A stretch of 64,000 bases of DNA from Bradyrhizobium arachidis (GCF_015291705.1 NZ_CP030050.1:744001-808000), one strand, 5' to 3'; counted from the stretch's first letter, positions 9,339 through 18,901 are shown. Made by a program: numbers and translations. The notes: a model not told the origin generated them from the letters alone.

Positions 9339-10073
9339 TCAGAGCACGAGCACCATGCCGTCTTCAGCGGCGAGGTGCTCGATGTCGCCCAGGCGCGACA
9401 GCACGTCGTCGCTCATATGGGTGAGGACGAGGCGTTTTGCGCCGATGGCGGGGAGGTGCTGTTCCAAGGTCTTCAGGCTGAGATGGTTCTTGACCACCTT
9501 CTCGTACATATAGGCCTCGGCAATGAAAAGGTCCGCGCCATGCGCCAGCGGAATGAGCGCCCCCGTCCATTCGGTGTCCGCGCTGTAGGCGAGCGTGCGG
9601 CCCTCGGCCTCGACGCGGTAGGCGAGGAAGGGACCGCCGGATTCGCCGTGCACGACGGGGTAGGGCGTCACCGTCACCGCGCCAAAGCTTCGGCTTTGCT
9701 CCGGTGCGAGCGCGACGATGTTGAGCTCGAAGCGCTGTTTTGTCTTCGAGGAATGCTCGAACAGTGCCTCCATCACCTGCGCCAGCCGTGCCTCGATACC
9801 CTCAGGCCCCGCGATCGTCAGCGGCCTCGTCCGCCGCGAGAATTGTGCGTCGAGCAGAAAGAACGGCAGGCCGGCGAAATGGTCGCCGTGGAAATGCGTG
9901 ATGAGGATGAGATCGATCTCGTTACGGTCGATCTTGAGCCGCTTCAGTGCCGGCAGAGCCGACGCGCCGCAATCAATCAGGAAGTTCGCCGTGCGACCCG
10001 AGATATGGAAGCAGGTGTTGAGCCTGCCGCTGGAACCGAAGGCGTCACCGCAGCCGACGAAACGCAGTTGCAT
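9339..10073 (-). CDS. MBL-fold metallo-hydrolase (RNase Z-like)
   Basis: A 244-residue metallo-beta-lactamase-fold hydrolase. The metal-binding motif THFHGDHFAGLP, a downstream His in YPVVHGESGG, the Asp in YSADTEWT and the terminal LTHMSDD are in the order found in RNase Z/ElaC-like proteins. It lacks an obvious exosite arm, so it may act on a small molecule rather than tRNA; this is inference. It is the middle gene of a minus-strand group with DUF6460 and MATE. Confidence 0.88.
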   Translation of the reverse strand: MQLRFVGCGDAFGSSGRLNTCFHISGRTANFLIDCGASALPALKRLKIDRNEIDLILITHFHGDHFAGLPFFLLDAQFSRRTRPLTIAGPEGIEARLAQVMEALFEHSSKTKQRFELNIVALAPEQSRSFGAVTVTPYPVVHGESGGPFLAYRVEAEGRTLAYSADTEWTGALIPLAHGADLFIAEAYMYEKVVKNHLSLKTLEQHLPAIGAKRLVLTHMSDDVLSRLGDIEHLAAEDGMVLVL

Positions 10074-10104
10074 CGGCTGCGGGCTCCCTGAGTACGACCC
10101 GGAC

Positions 10105-10407
10105 TTAGCGGCGCGGCGCGCCGAAGATGCGCGAGAGCAGCCAGATCGGGATCACGATGACCGCGCCGAGCAGGAAGTAGCGCCACAGCCAGTTCACCGC
10201 ATCGAAGCCGAGATCCCAGAGCCGCTGGAACAGCAAGCGAATGCTGTAGATGATATTCCAGGGATCGAAGCCGATTGCAGCGAGCACGACGCCGACCAGG
10301 ATCGAGAGCAGGACCAGCCGAAACGCGACCGCCAGCGGCGAGCCGCCGAGAAAGCGGTGCAGGCCGTCGCTGCGGCCGGCCGGCAAATCTCTGACGTCTT
10401 GGACCAT
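10105..10407 (-). CDS. DUF6460-type small membrane protein
   Basis: A 100-residue protein with two hydrophobic stretches (LAVAFRLVLLSILVGVVLAA and YFLLGAVIVIPIWLLSRIF) joined by an amphipathic section with FDPWNIIYSI. The start at 10407 is supported by GAGGAG seven bases upstream; the longer reading from 10437 passes over that site. The family appears confined to alphaproteobacteria and has no known function. It precedes the MBL hydrolase gene by 31 bases. Confidence 0.75.
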   Translation of the reverse strand: MVQDVRDLPAGRSDGLHRFLGGSPLAVAFRLVLLSILVGVVLAAIGFDPWNIIYSIRLLFQRLWDLGFDAVNWLWRYFLLGAVIVIPIWLLSRIFGAPRR

Positions 10408-10535
10408 CGCAAACTCCTCGGGCGGATTCGATCCCATTATAGGGCACGGCGGGGGACATGGGGAACCCGTGAGGGGGCGTCAATCGGGTTACGGGAGTTT
10501 AATTCGGGCAAGCGCGTGCCGCAGGCTGGCTGCAA

Positions 10536-10651
10536 CCTCTCCCGCTTGCGGGAGAGGTCGGCGTGCAGCACCGGGTGAGGGCTCTCTCCTCTGGGGGAAT
10601 CCCACTGCGGAGACACCCTCTCCCCAACCCTCTCCCGCAAGCGGGAGAGGG
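10536..10651. repeat. Family A palindromic repeat, copy 4
   Basis: CCTCTCCCGCTTGCGGGAGA hairpin, GGGTGAGGG core and closing TCTCCCGCAAGCGGGAGAGG hairpin, just beyond the ligase stop. Confidence 0.85.
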
Positions 10652-10674
10652 AGCGCACTACCTTCGTGGCGGCA

Positions 10675-12552
10675 TCACGCCTCAATCTCCGCCGCCTCCG
10701 CCTTCAACATCCTCTCCAGCGTTTCCAGCCTGTCCGCCTCACGCGGCGGCTTGTCCCAGCGCAGGCGGCTGATGCGGGGAAAGCGCATCGCGACGCCGGA
10801 TTTGTGCCGCGGTGAGCGCTGCAGCCCCTCGAACGCGACCTCCAGCACCAGCCCCTTGTCCGCCTCGTGCACGACATGGCGCACGGGGCCGAATTTTTCC
10901 GTGGTGTTGCGGCGGACGAAGCGGTCGATCTGCAAGAGCTCCTCGTCGGTGAAGCCGAAATAGGCCTTGCCGACCGGCACCAGCTCGTCGCCGCTCTCGC
11001 CTTCGGTCCAGACGCCAAACGTGTAATCGGAGTAATAGGATGAGCGCTTGCCGTGGCCGCGCTGCGCATACATCAGCACGGCGTCGATGATGTGCGGATC
11101 GCGCTTCCACTTCCACCACTGGCCCTTCGGCCGTCCCGGCAGATAAGGCGCATCGCGCCGCTTCAGCATCACGCCTTCGACCGCGTCCGCATCCTCGCCG
11201 GCGCCAGCGCTCGCGGGATCGGCGCGCGCGGCGGTCAGTGCCTCCCAGCTTGCAAAAGGAACGGTCGGCGAGAGATCGATGCGGGGATCGTCGAGCTTGC
11301 TGATGAACGTCTCCAGCCGTTCGCGCCGCTCCGCGAAGGGCAATTCGCGCAGATCGTTCTCGTCGTCGCCGAGCAGATCGTAGGCGCGCAAATGGATTGG
11401 AAACTCCTTGATCAGTTTTGGCGAGACGACCTTGCGGTTGAGTCGCTGCTGCAGGACGTTGAAACTCTGCACGCGGCCTTCGCGCAGGATCAAGAGCTCG
11501 CCGTCGATCGCGCCGGGCAGCCGCAGCGACGGCACGAGATCGGGAAAGCTTCCCGTGATGTCCTCGCCAGTGCGCGAATAGAGCCGCGCGGTGATGTGGC
11601 CGCGGTCGTCGCGGCCGGCCACCGCCTGCACGCGGATGCCGTCCCATTTCCATTCGGCGATGTAGTCGGCGGGATCGAGACTTTGGAAATCCGCGTCCTC
11701 GATCGCGTGCGCCAGCATCACGGGCCGGAACGGTGCGGGATCGCGATTGACCGGCTTGTCGGCGCGTCCTTCCAGCCAGGCGAACAGGTCGAGATAGGGC
11801 GGCGCAAGGCCTGGCCAGATCAATTCGACCTCATGCGGGTCCTTGTCGCCGAGCGCTGCGGCGGCAGTCTTCGCCAGCCGCGCGGAGATGCCGATGCGCA
11901 GCGCGCCGGTGACGAGCTTCAAGAGCGCCCAGCGGCCGGTTTCATCCAGCTCGTCGAGCCAGCGTTCGAGCTGCTTTGGCAGCTCGGTCTTGCCGAGTGT
12001 GCGGAGCGTGGTGACGACTTCGGTCAGCGTCGGTGGGGGAGGGTTGTTGTGGTTGCTTGGGTGAAGCGCATCGCTGGCATCTCGCCCGCGGTACCCCTCT
12101 CCCTGACCCTCCCCCGCAAGGGGGGAGGGAACGGTGAGAGCGGTGCGTCCATCACGCGATGATTCACTGTCAGTCGTCGCGTTCAATAGCTGCCGCGCAC
12201 GCAACTGCGCTCCCTCCCCCCTTGCGGGGGAGGGCGGGGGAGAGGGGTGGCCCGGAAAAGACTCGCCATGACCAAGCACTCGCCGAGGCCACATCAGCGC
12301 GACTGTCTCCGAGAGGTCGCCGACATAGTCGTAACTCAACCCGAACAGCACCTCATCTGTCCGCGAGGCGATGAGGTCGCGGATCAGCGCTGGCTTGGCA
12401 TGCTTGAAGCTCAGCGCGCCGGTGAGTGCGGCCAGTGCAAAGCCGCGGTCGGGATCGCCGACCTCGCGAAAATAGCCGGTGATCAGCCGCAGCTTGTTGT
12501 TGCGGCCGGGCTCGTAGGCGAGGCGGTCGAGAAGCTCGGCGAAGCGGTTCAT
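10675..12552 (-). CDS. ATP-dependent DNA ligase with an in-frame repeat insertion
   Basis: A 625-residue ATP-dependent DNA ligase of the cisplatin-response type that travels with an MBL exonuclease, an Lhr helicase and PdeM. Order: N-terminal DNA-binding domain, nucleotidyltransferase with the adenylated Lys in AEWKWDGIRVQA, motif DGELLILREG, VEGVMLKRRD, and an OB domain with GQWWKWKRDPHIID. Residues about 102-154 are the translation of a family A repeat (12093-12248), followed by an Asn/Pro-rich stretch; they sit between the N-terminal domain segments and are absent from the usual family pattern. The frame stays open through the insert. Overlaps the exonuclease gene by 4 bases. Confidence 0.93.
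   Translation of the reverse strand: MNRFAELLDRLAYEPGRNNKLRLITGYFREVGDPDRGFALAALTGALSFKHAKPALIRDLIASRTDEVLFGLSYDYVGDLSETVALMWPRRVLGHGESFPGHPSPPPSPARGEGAQLRARQLLNATTDSESSRDGRTALTVPSPLAGEGQGEGYRGRDASDALHPSNHNNPPPPTLTEVVTTLRTLGKTELPKQLERWLDELDETGRWALLKLVTGALRIGISARLAKTAAAALGDKDPHEVELIWPGLAPPYLDLFAWLEGRADKPVNRDPAPFRPVMLAHAIEDADFQSLDPADYIAEWKWDGIRVQAVAGRDDRGHITARLYSRTGEDITGSFPDLVPSLRLPGAIDGELLILREGRVQSFNVLQQRLNRKVVSPKLIKEFPIHLRAYDLLGDDENDLRELPFAERRERLETFISKLDDPRIDLSPTVPFASWEALTAARADPASAGAGEDADAVEGVMLKRRDAPYLPGRPKGQWWKWKRDPHIIDAVLMYAQRGHGKRSSYYSDYTFGVWTEGESGDELVPVGKAYFGFTDEELLQIDRFVRRNTTEKFGPVRHVVHEADKGLVLEVAFEGLQRSPRHKSGVAMRFPRISRLRWDKPPREADRLETLERMLKAEAAEIEA
12093..12248. repeat. Family A palindromic repeat, copy 5, inside the ligase coding sequence
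   Basis: CCCCTCTCCCTGACCCTCCC with CGCAAGGGGGGAGGGAACG on the left, and CTCCCTCCCCCCTTGCGGGG...GGGGAGAGGGGTGG on the right. It is the same element type, in opposite orientation, as the intergenic copy before fmt (52507-52662). Confidence 0.9.
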
Positions 12553-13595
12553 GCCTCGGCCTCATCGGCAGTCGGCGTCTCGCTCTCCTCCTCGTCGCCA
12601 TAGCCGACGAGATCGAGCGGCCGTGCGCGAAGTCCTTGCGTCTTGCACCAATGCACCAGCGCATCTTCCTGGCCGTGGGTGACCCAGATCTCGCCTGCGC
12701 CGGTCGCCGTGATTGTCGCGGTGAGACCGTCCCAGTCGGCGTGGTCGGAGATCACCAGCGGCAATTCGACGCCACCCTGCCGCGCCCGGGCGCGCACGCG
12801 CATCCAGCCCGAGGCGAAGGCGGTGACAGGGTCGGGGAAGCGCCGCGTCCAGATATCCGACGTGGCCGAGGGCGGCGCCAGCGTGATGGTGCCGGCGAGC
12901 GCTGCCTTCTTCACGCCCTTCACCGGCCTGAGCTCGCCGAGGTCGATGCCGCGGCTCTGATAATATTCGGTGATCTTCTCCATCGCGCCATGCAGATAGA
13001 TCGGCGCATCAAAGCCGGCCTGCCGCAGCAGCGCGATCACGCGCTGCGCCTTGCCAAGCGAATAGGCGCCGACGAGATGGGCCCGCTCCGGAAACAGCGC
13101 GACGGAGGCCAGCAGCTTCTTCACCTCATCGGCCGCATTGCCGTGCCGGAATACCGGCAGGCCGAACGTCGCCTCGGTGATGAAAACGTCGCAAGGCACG
13201 AGCTCGAACGGCGTGCAGGTCGGGTCGGGCGCGTCCTTGTAGTCGCCGGAGGCGACGATGCAGGTGTCCTTGCAGGTCACCGCGATCTGCGCCGAGCCCA
13301 GCACATGGCCGGCCGGGTGAAACTTGACCTTGACGTCGTCCAGCCTGATCTCCTCGCCATAGCGGATGACTTGCGTCGAGCCGGCGAAATTCTCGCCATA
13401 GCGTAGCCGCATCATATCCAGCGTTTCCTGCGTCGCCAGCACGGCGCCATGGCCGGCGCGGGCATGGTCGGAATGGCCGTGGGTGATCACGGCCCGCTCG
13501 ACCGGACGGACAGGATCGATGTGGAAGCCGCCGGGCTTGCAGCACAGGCCGGCAGCAGCTGGCAGCAGGATGTCTTGCGGACGCATGGAGGTCAT
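12549..13595 (-). CDS. Ligase-associated DNA exonuclease (MBL/beta-CASP fold)
   Basis: A 348-residue metallo-beta-lactamase-fold nuclease of the group associated with bacterial ATP-dependent ligases. Metal-binding motif THGHSDHARAGH, FHPAGHVLGSAQI, an Asp in VASGDYKD, and terminal HATGQEDAL-like HGQEDALVHW are visible. It is expected to trim DNA ends before sealing by the overlapping downstream ligase. The start at 13595 is used because the 13628 reading starts inside a repeat; the internal ATG at 13586 (MRPQD) is an equally good alternative. Stop overlaps the ligase start by 4 bases, which suggests a repair operon. Confidence 0.92.
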   Translation of the reverse strand: MTSMRPQDILLPAAAGLCCKPGGFHIDPVRPVERAVITHGHSDHARAGHGAVLATQETLDMMRLRYGENFAGSTQVIRYGEEIRLDDVKVKFHPAGHVLGSAQIAVTCKDTCIVASGDYKDAPDPTCTPFELVPCDVFITEATFGLPVFRHGNAADEVKKLLASVALFPERAHLVGAYSLGKAQRVIALLRQAGFDAPIYLHGAMEKITEYYQSRGIDLGELRPVKGVKKAALAGTITLAPPSATSDIWTRRFPDPVTAFASGWMRVRARARQGGVELPLVISDHADWDGLTATITATGAGEIWVTHGQEDALVHWCKTQGLRARPLDLVGYGDEEESETPTADEAEA

Positions 13596-13620
13596 ATAGG
13601 CAGCGGTGCCCCGATATTCA

Positions 13621-13772
13621 CCCGTCATGCGCGGGCTTGCCGTCTCCGCTAGGCTTCGCCGGCCCAGTAGTGTAAAAGCCCGCCGAAGCTAATTAGCGGA
13701 GGCGGGACCCGCGCATCCATCCTCTTAAAGAGTTGCTTTTTTGATGGATTGCCGGGGAAGCTCGGCAATGAC
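13621..13772. repeat. Family B palindromic repeat, diverged copy
   Basis: CCGTCATGCGCGGGCTTGCC at the left, GACCCGCGCATCCATC in the middle and TGGATTGCCGGGGAAGCTCG followed by GCAATGACG at the right. The halves are separated further than in other family B copies, so it is probably an expanded or composite copy. Confidence 0.6.
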
Positions 13773-13786
13773 GAGCCAAGTTCCCG

Positions 13787-14713
13787 ATGCCCCTCCGCCT
13801 TTTCCTGACCTCCGGCGATCTCATGGCCGACCGCCGTTTCGAGTTTGCGCGCGACCTCCAGCTCAAGGGCGACCTGCCCGCCGCCGCCGACCTGCTGGAG
13901 CAGGCGATCGAGCTTGCACCCAATTTCACCTCGGCCTGGTTCACGCTCGGCGAGATCCGCCAGCAGCTCGGCGAGCGTGACAAGGCGATCGAAGCCTTCC
14001 GCAAGGCGCGCGCCTCCGATCCGGAGGATCAGCACGGCGCCGGCCTGCATTTGATGCGGCTCCGCGACACTGGGATGGCGGAGATGCCGAAAGCCTATGT
14101 GCAGGCGCTGTTCGACCAGTACGCGCCGCGCTTCGAGCACGCGCTGATCAACGACCTCGGCTACCGCGCGCCTGCATTGATCTTCAAGGCGGTGCTGGCC
14201 GCGCGCGTCGCCGCGAAGAAGCCGGCCTTCTTCAAGCGCACCATCGATCTCGGTTGCGGCACTGGCCTAGCGGCCGCGGCCTTCGCCAAACAGGTCGACC
14301 ATTTCATCGGCATCGATCTTTCGCCCGGCATGATCAAGGAGGCGCGCGCCACCGGGCTCTATGCCGAGCTCGAAGTCGCCGACATGATCGAAGGCCTGCG
14401 CACCAAGGCTGACGCGAGCGCGAACCTCGTCGTCGCCGCGGACGCGTTCGTCTATCTCTCCGATCTCGCGGCTGTTCTCACTGAAGCGAGGCGCGCGCTC
14501 GTATCCGGCGGCGTGCTCGCCTTCACGCTGGAGACGCATGACGGCAGCGGCATCGTGCTCGGCGAAGGTCTGCGCTATGCCCATTCGGCGGAATATGTCC
14601 GCGGCGCCATTGCGAAAGCCGGGCTCAAGCTTCTCACACTGGAGCCGGCCTCGCCGCGCAACGAGAACAACGAGCCGGTGCGCGGCCTCGTCGTCGTCGC
14701 CGAGAAAACTTGA
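13787..14713 (+). CDS. TPR-containing class I methyltransferase
   Basis: A 308-residue protein. Residues 15-85 form two tetratricopeptide-like helical pairs (AADLLEQAIELAPNFTSAWF, GERDKAIEAFRKARASDPED). An SAM-dependent methyltransferase domain follows, with motif I TIDLGCGTGLAAAAFA and post-I FIGIDLSPGMI. It belongs to the predicted TPR-methyltransferases of COG4976; the substrate is unknown. It sits between the ligase/exonuclease pair and the helicase without being a usual member of that repair set. An internal ATG at 13823 (MADRRFEFA) is an alternative start. Confidence 0.9.
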   Translation: MPLRLFLTSGDLMADRRFEFARDLQLKGDLPAAADLLEQAIELAPNFTSAWFTLGEIRQQLGERDKAIEAFRKARASDPEDQHGAGLHLMRLRDTGMAEMPKAYVQALFDQYAPRFEHALINDLGYRAPALIFKAVLAARVAAKKPAFFKRTIDLGCGTGLAAAAFAKQVDHFIGIDLSPGMIKEARATGLYAELEVADMIEGLRTKADASANLVVAADAFVYLSDLAAVLTEARRALVSGGVLAFTLETHDGSGIVLGEGLRYAHSAEYVRGAIAKAGLKLLTLEPASPRNENNEPVRGLVVVAEKT

Positions 14714-14829
14714 GTCTAGGCGCTGCAACTCGCGTGATTTGAGCGTCATTGCGTCGCAAAGCGACGACTTCCTACTTGCGAGCGATGCTGCCTTCCCAGC
14801 ACAATGCGCGCACCAGGGAGAAAACAACA

Positions 14830-16058
14830 ATGACCAAGAATCCATCGCGGCGCGATTTCAGCGCCGGCGCGCTCGCCACCATCGCCGCCTCCACCTTGCC
14901 CGCGCCGTATGTCTGGGCCGCGGAGAAGAAATACGATGCGGGTGCCAGCGATACCGAGATCAAGATCGGACAGACCGTGCCGCATTCCGGTCCCGGCTCG
15001 CTCTACGGCGTGCTCGGGCGTATCGGTGAAGCCTATTTCCAGATGCTGAACGAGAAGGTGGCATCAACGGACGCAAGATCAAATTCCTCACCATGGACGA
15101 TGCCTATAGCGCACCGAAATGCGTCGAGGCGACACGGCGCCTGGTCGAGCAGGAGGAAGTGCTGGCGCTCTACGGCTCGCTCGGCACCGCGCCGCAGACC
15201 TCCGTGCACAAATACCTGAACTCCAAGGGCGTGCCGCAGCTGTTGCTGAACACCGGCGCGTCGAAGTGGAATAACCCGAAAGAGTTCAAATGGACGATGG
15301 CGGGCCTGCCGCTCTATCCGACCGAGGCGCGCATCCTGGCCCGGCACGTCGTTGCCGTGAAGCCGAATGCCAAGATCGGCATCCTCTACCAGAACGACGA
15401 TTTCGGCCGCGACTTCCTCGGGCCGTTCAAGAAGGTGCTGGCTGACGCCGGCGGCACCGCGCAGGTGATCATGGAGCAGACCTATGATCTCACCGATCCC
15501 ACGGTCGATTCCCAGCTCATCAATCTCTCGAAGTCGGGCGCCGACGTCTTCTACAACATCACCACCGGCAAGGCGACGTCGCAGTCGATCCGCAAAGTCG
15601 CCGAGCTCGGCTGGAAGCCGTTGCAGCTGCTGTCGGCCGGCTCGACCGGCCGCTCGATCCTCAACGCCGCGGGCCTCGAGAACGCCACCGGCATCGTCGC
15701 CATCCGCTACAACAAGGAGGTCGGCCTGCCCAAATGGGAGAAGGACCCCGACGTGATGGCGTTCGAGGAGCTGCGCAAGAAGTACATGCCGACCATCGAC
15801 CCCGACAACACCATCGCGTTTGCCGGCTACGGCCAGGCCGTCACCATGGGCGAGATCCTGCGCCGCTGCGGCGACGACCTCACCCGCGCCAACGTGCTGA
15901 AGCAGGCCTCCAACCTCAAAGGCTTCCATTCGCCCTATTTCCTCGACGGCGTCACCTATGACTACACGCCCGAGGACTACACGCCGATGAAGACGCTCTT
16001 CATCTCGACCTTCAGCGGCAAGGATTGGGACATCTCCGACAAGCCGATGTCGGAGTAG
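14830..16058 (+). pseudogene. Branched-chain amino-acid ABC transporter substrate-binding protein, frameshifted
   Basis: A LivK-type periplasmic binding protein of about 409 residues, split over two frames. The first part starts at ATG 14830 with a Tat-type signal (SRRDFSAGALATIAAS) and reads TEIKIGQTVPHSGPGSLYGV up to LNEK. The second part (from about 15060) continues GINGRKIKFLTMDDAYSAPK to the end at 16058. A single missing G near 15057 (GAGAAGGTGGC where GAGAAGGGTGGC keeps the frame) causes the break. All other expected segments are intact, so this is either a recent frameshift or a sequencing error. No permease or ATPase genes are adjacent. Confidence 0.85.
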
Positions 16059-16086
16059 GAAAGGGCAGCGTACGCTGCTGTCTCTT

Positions 16087-16229
16087 CCCCTCTCCCCGCT
16101 TGCGGGGAGAGGGTAGGGTGAGGGGGAGCCTCCGCGGGGACGGAGGCAGCTGCCCTTGCGGAGACTCCCCCTCACCCGGAATTCGCGCTGTCGCGCAAAT
16201 TCCGGCCTCTCCCCGCAAGCGGGGAGAGG
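16087..16229. repeat. Family A palindromic repeat, copy 6
   Basis: CCCTCTCCCCGCTTGCGGGG with GAGAGGG, an inner GGAATTCGCGC...GCGCAAATTCC arrangement, and CTCTCCCCGCAAGCGGGGAG. It lies directly before the helicase gene, and its translation gives a false N-terminal extension. Confidence 0.85.
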
Positions 16230-16284
16230 CGAAGGAAAGCCCACCCCCTCGACGAACCCAGCCCCACGGCTTACCTGTGATGCC

Positions 16285-18861
16285 GTGCCGCCCCGCATCC
16301 TCAAAATCCCGGCCGAGCCGGCCACGCTGCTGCCCGACCGCTTCAACGCGTGGTTCGCGGCCCGCGGCTGGTCGCCGCGTGAGCATCAGCTCGCGCTGCT
16401 GGAGAAGGCACGCGAAGACCGTTCCGCGCTCTTGATCGCGCCTACCGGCGCCGGCAAGACGCTGGCTGGATTTTTGCCGACGCTGGTGGAGCTCTCGGCG
16501 CAGCCGGTCGAACGCAACGCCGGCGCCAAGCAAAACCTCGTCTCCACCGGCCGCACCGTGCAACGCACCGGCGGCCTGCACACGCTCTACATCTCCCCGC
16601 TCAAGGCGCTTGCCGTCGACATCGCACGCAACCTCGAGAGGCCGATCGCCGAGATGGGGCTGCCGATCAAGGTCGAGACCCGCACCGGTGATACGCCAGT
16701 GTCGCGGCGCCAGCGGCAGCGGCGTTATCCGCCGGATGTCCTGCTGACGACTCCGGAGCAGCTCGCACTCTTGCTCTCCTCCGATGACGCGCCCTTCCTG
16801 TTCGGCTCACTCAAGCGCATCGTGCTCGACGAGCTGCACGCGCTGGTGACATCCAAGCGCGGCGATCTGCTCTCGCTGGGCCTTGCGCGCCTTTGGCGCC
16901 TCGCGCCGCAGATGCGCGCGATCGGCCTGTCGGCGACGGTGGCCGAGCCGGACCAGCTTGCGCGCTTCCTGGTGCCGCAGCCCGAAGGCAAGGAGGTCGC
17001 AGCCGACATCGTCGTCGCCGGCGGCGCCGCGCCGCCAGAGGTCGAGATGCTCGATACCCGCGAGCGGCTGCCCTGGGCGGGCCACAGCGCGCGCCACGCG
17101 CTCCCCGAGATCTACGAGCTGATCAAGGCGAACAAGACCACGCTGGTCTTCGTCAACACCCGCAGCCAGGCCGAGATGCTGTTCCAGAATCTCTGGAGCA
17201 TGAATGACGACGGCCTTGCCATCGCGCTGCATCACGGCTCGCTCGACGTCGCACAGCGGCGCAAGGTCGAGGACGCGATGTCGGCGGGACGCCTGCGCGG
17301 CGTGGTCTGCACCTCCTCGCTCGACCTCGGAGTCGACTGGGGCGATGTCGATCTCGTCGTCAATATCGGTGCGCCCAAGGGATCCTCGCGCCTGATGCAG
17401 CGCATCGGCCGCGCCAATCACCGTCTCGACGAGGCCTCGCGCGCGGTGCTGGTGCCGGCCAACCGGTTCGAGGTGCTGGAGTGCCGCGTCGCCATCGACG
17501 CCATCGCCGAGAACGCGCAGGACACGCCACCCTTGCGCACCGGCGCGCTCGATGTGCTCGCCCAGCACGTGCTCGGCTGCGCCTGCGGCGAGCCGTTTTT
17601 CAGCGACGAGCTTTATGGCGAAGTCCGCACCGCCGCGCCCTACGCAAACCTGTCGCGGCAGGATTTCGACGACGTCGTCGATTTCGTCGCCTCCGGCGGC
17701 TACGCGCTGAAAACCTATGAGCGCTTCGCCCGCATCAAGCAGGACAAGGAGGGCCGCTGGCGCGTCGCCAATCCCAAGGTGCGGCAGAGCTACCGGATGA
17801 ATGTCGGCACTATCGTCGAGGACGACATGCTGAAGGTGCGGCTGGTACGCTCGCGCAGCGGTGGAACGGGGTCGACCGGCGTGATCGCGCGCGGCGGCCG
17901 GTTGCTCGGCGAGATCGAGGAGGCCTTCATCGAGGGTCTCAGCCCCGGCGACACCTTCGTGTTCAGCGGCGAGGTGGTGCGTTACGAGACCCTGGTCGAG
18001 GACCAGGTCTATGTCTCGCGTGCGCATGACAAGGACCCCAAGGTGCCGTCCTATATGGGCGGCAAGTTCCCGCTCTCGACCTATCTTGCCGAACGCGTCC
18101 GCCGCCTGCTCGACGATGGCCGCGCATGGAAGGGCTTGCCGGAGCAGGTGCGCGACTGGCTGTCGCTGCAGAAGGACGTCTCGCGCGTGCCAGCGGTGCG
18201 CGAGCTCCTCGTCGAGAGCTTTCCGCGCGCCAACAAGCATTACATCGTCTGCTATCCCTTCGAAGGCCGCCTCGCGCATCAGACGCTCGGCATGCTGCTG
18301 ACGCGGCGGCTTGAGCGCGCCCGCGCGCGGCCGCTTGGCTTCGTCGCCAATGAATATGCGGTGGCGATCTGGGGGCTCGGCGATCTCTCTTTCATGATCC
18401 GGGACGGCCGGATCGACCTCAACGCGCTGTTCGCCCCCGACATGCTCGGCGATGACCTCGAGGCCTGGCTCGCCGAATCCGCGCTGATGAAGCGCACGTT
18501 CCGCAACTGCGCCATCATCTCCGGCCTGATCGCGCGTCGCCACACCGGCGAAGAGAAGAGCCGCCGCCAGGTGCTGTTCTCGACCGATCTCGTCTACGAC
18601 GTCCTGCGGAAACATCAGGCCGATCACGTCCTGCTGCGCGCCGCCCGCGCCGATGCCGCCACCGGCCTGCTCGACCTGCGCCGCCTCGGCGACATGCTCG
18701 CTCGCATCCAGGGCCGCATCACCCACCGGGAACTCGACCACGTCTCCCCGCTCGCCGTCCCCGTGATGCTGGAAATCGGCCGCGAGTCAGTCTATGGCGA
18801 AGCTGCAGACGAGCTGTTGGCGGAGGCCGCCGACGAGCTTGTCAAAGAGGCGATGTCGTAG
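16285..18861 (+). CDS. Ligase-associated DEXH-box helicase (Lhr core type)
   Basis: An 858-residue superfamily 2 helicase. Motif I APTGAGKTLAGFLP, motif Ia ISPLKALAVD, motif II DELHAL, motif III GLSATV, HHGSLD, and motif VI QRIGRANHR are in order, followed by the winged-helix and Lhr-core C-terminal domain. The family travels with the ATP-dependent ligase, the MBL exonuclease and PdeM and is linked to DNA-damage tolerance. A GTG at 16285 (MPPRILKIP) is the likely start, because the frame upstream is repeat A. Here the set is split, with the ligase/exonuclease on the opposite strand 2.7 kb away. Confidence 0.94.
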   Translation: MPPRILKIPAEPATLLPDRFNAWFAARGWSPREHQLALLEKAREDRSALLIAPTGAGKTLAGFLPTLVELSAQPVERNAGAKQNLVSTGRTVQRTGGLHTLYISPLKALAVDIARNLERPIAEMGLPIKVETRTGDTPVSRRQRQRRYPPDVLLTTPEQLALLLSSDDAPFLFGSLKRIVLDELHALVTSKRGDLLSLGLARLWRLAPQMRAIGLSATVAEPDQLARFLVPQPEGKEVAADIVVAGGAAPPEVEMLDTRERLPWAGHSARHALPEIYELIKANKTTLVFVNTRSQAEMLFQNLWSMNDDGLAIALHHGSLDVAQRRKVEDAMSAGRLRGVVCTSSLDLGVDWGDVDLVVNIGAPKGSSRLMQRIGRANHRLDEASRAVLVPANRFEVLECRVAIDAIAENAQDTPPLRTGALDVLAQHVLGCACGEPFFSDELYGEVRTAAPYANLSRQDFDDVVDFVASGGYALKTYERFARIKQDKEGRWRVANPKVRQSYRMNVGTIVEDDMLKVRLVRSRSGGTGSTGVIARGGRLLGEIEEAFIEGLSPGDTFVFSGEVVRYETLVEDQVYVSRAHDKDPKVPSYMGGKFPLSTYLAERVRRLLDDGRAWKGLPEQVRDWLSLQKDVSRVPAVRELLVESFPRANKHYIVCYPFEGRLAHQTLGMLLTRRLERARARPLGFVANEYAVAIWGLGDLSFMIRDGRIDLNALFAPDMLGDDLEAWLAESALMKRTFRNCAIISGLIARRHTGEEKSRRQVLFSTDLVYDVLRKHQADHVLLRAARADAATGLLDLRRLGDMLARIQGRITHRELDHVSPLAVPVMLEIGRESVYGEAADELLAEAADELVKEAMS

Positions 18862-18901
18862 ACGGCAAGAATGTATTTTCGGGGCACAACTCTCTCCACA
18901 C

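Noticed and set aside
8126..9424. 432-codon open frame opposite the MATE gene
   Set aside because: Antisense shadow; highly charged, no start context, crosses the MATE/MBL junction.
13596..13628. Upstream start for the MBL exonuclease
   Set aside because: The ATG lies inside a family B repeat (CGTCATG), and the added residues have no family similarity; 13595 or 13586 is more likely.
16807..18741. 644-codon open frame opposite the Lhr helicase
   Set aside because: Antisense shadow of a gene with complete helicase motifs; translation is His/Arg/Ala-rich without domains.
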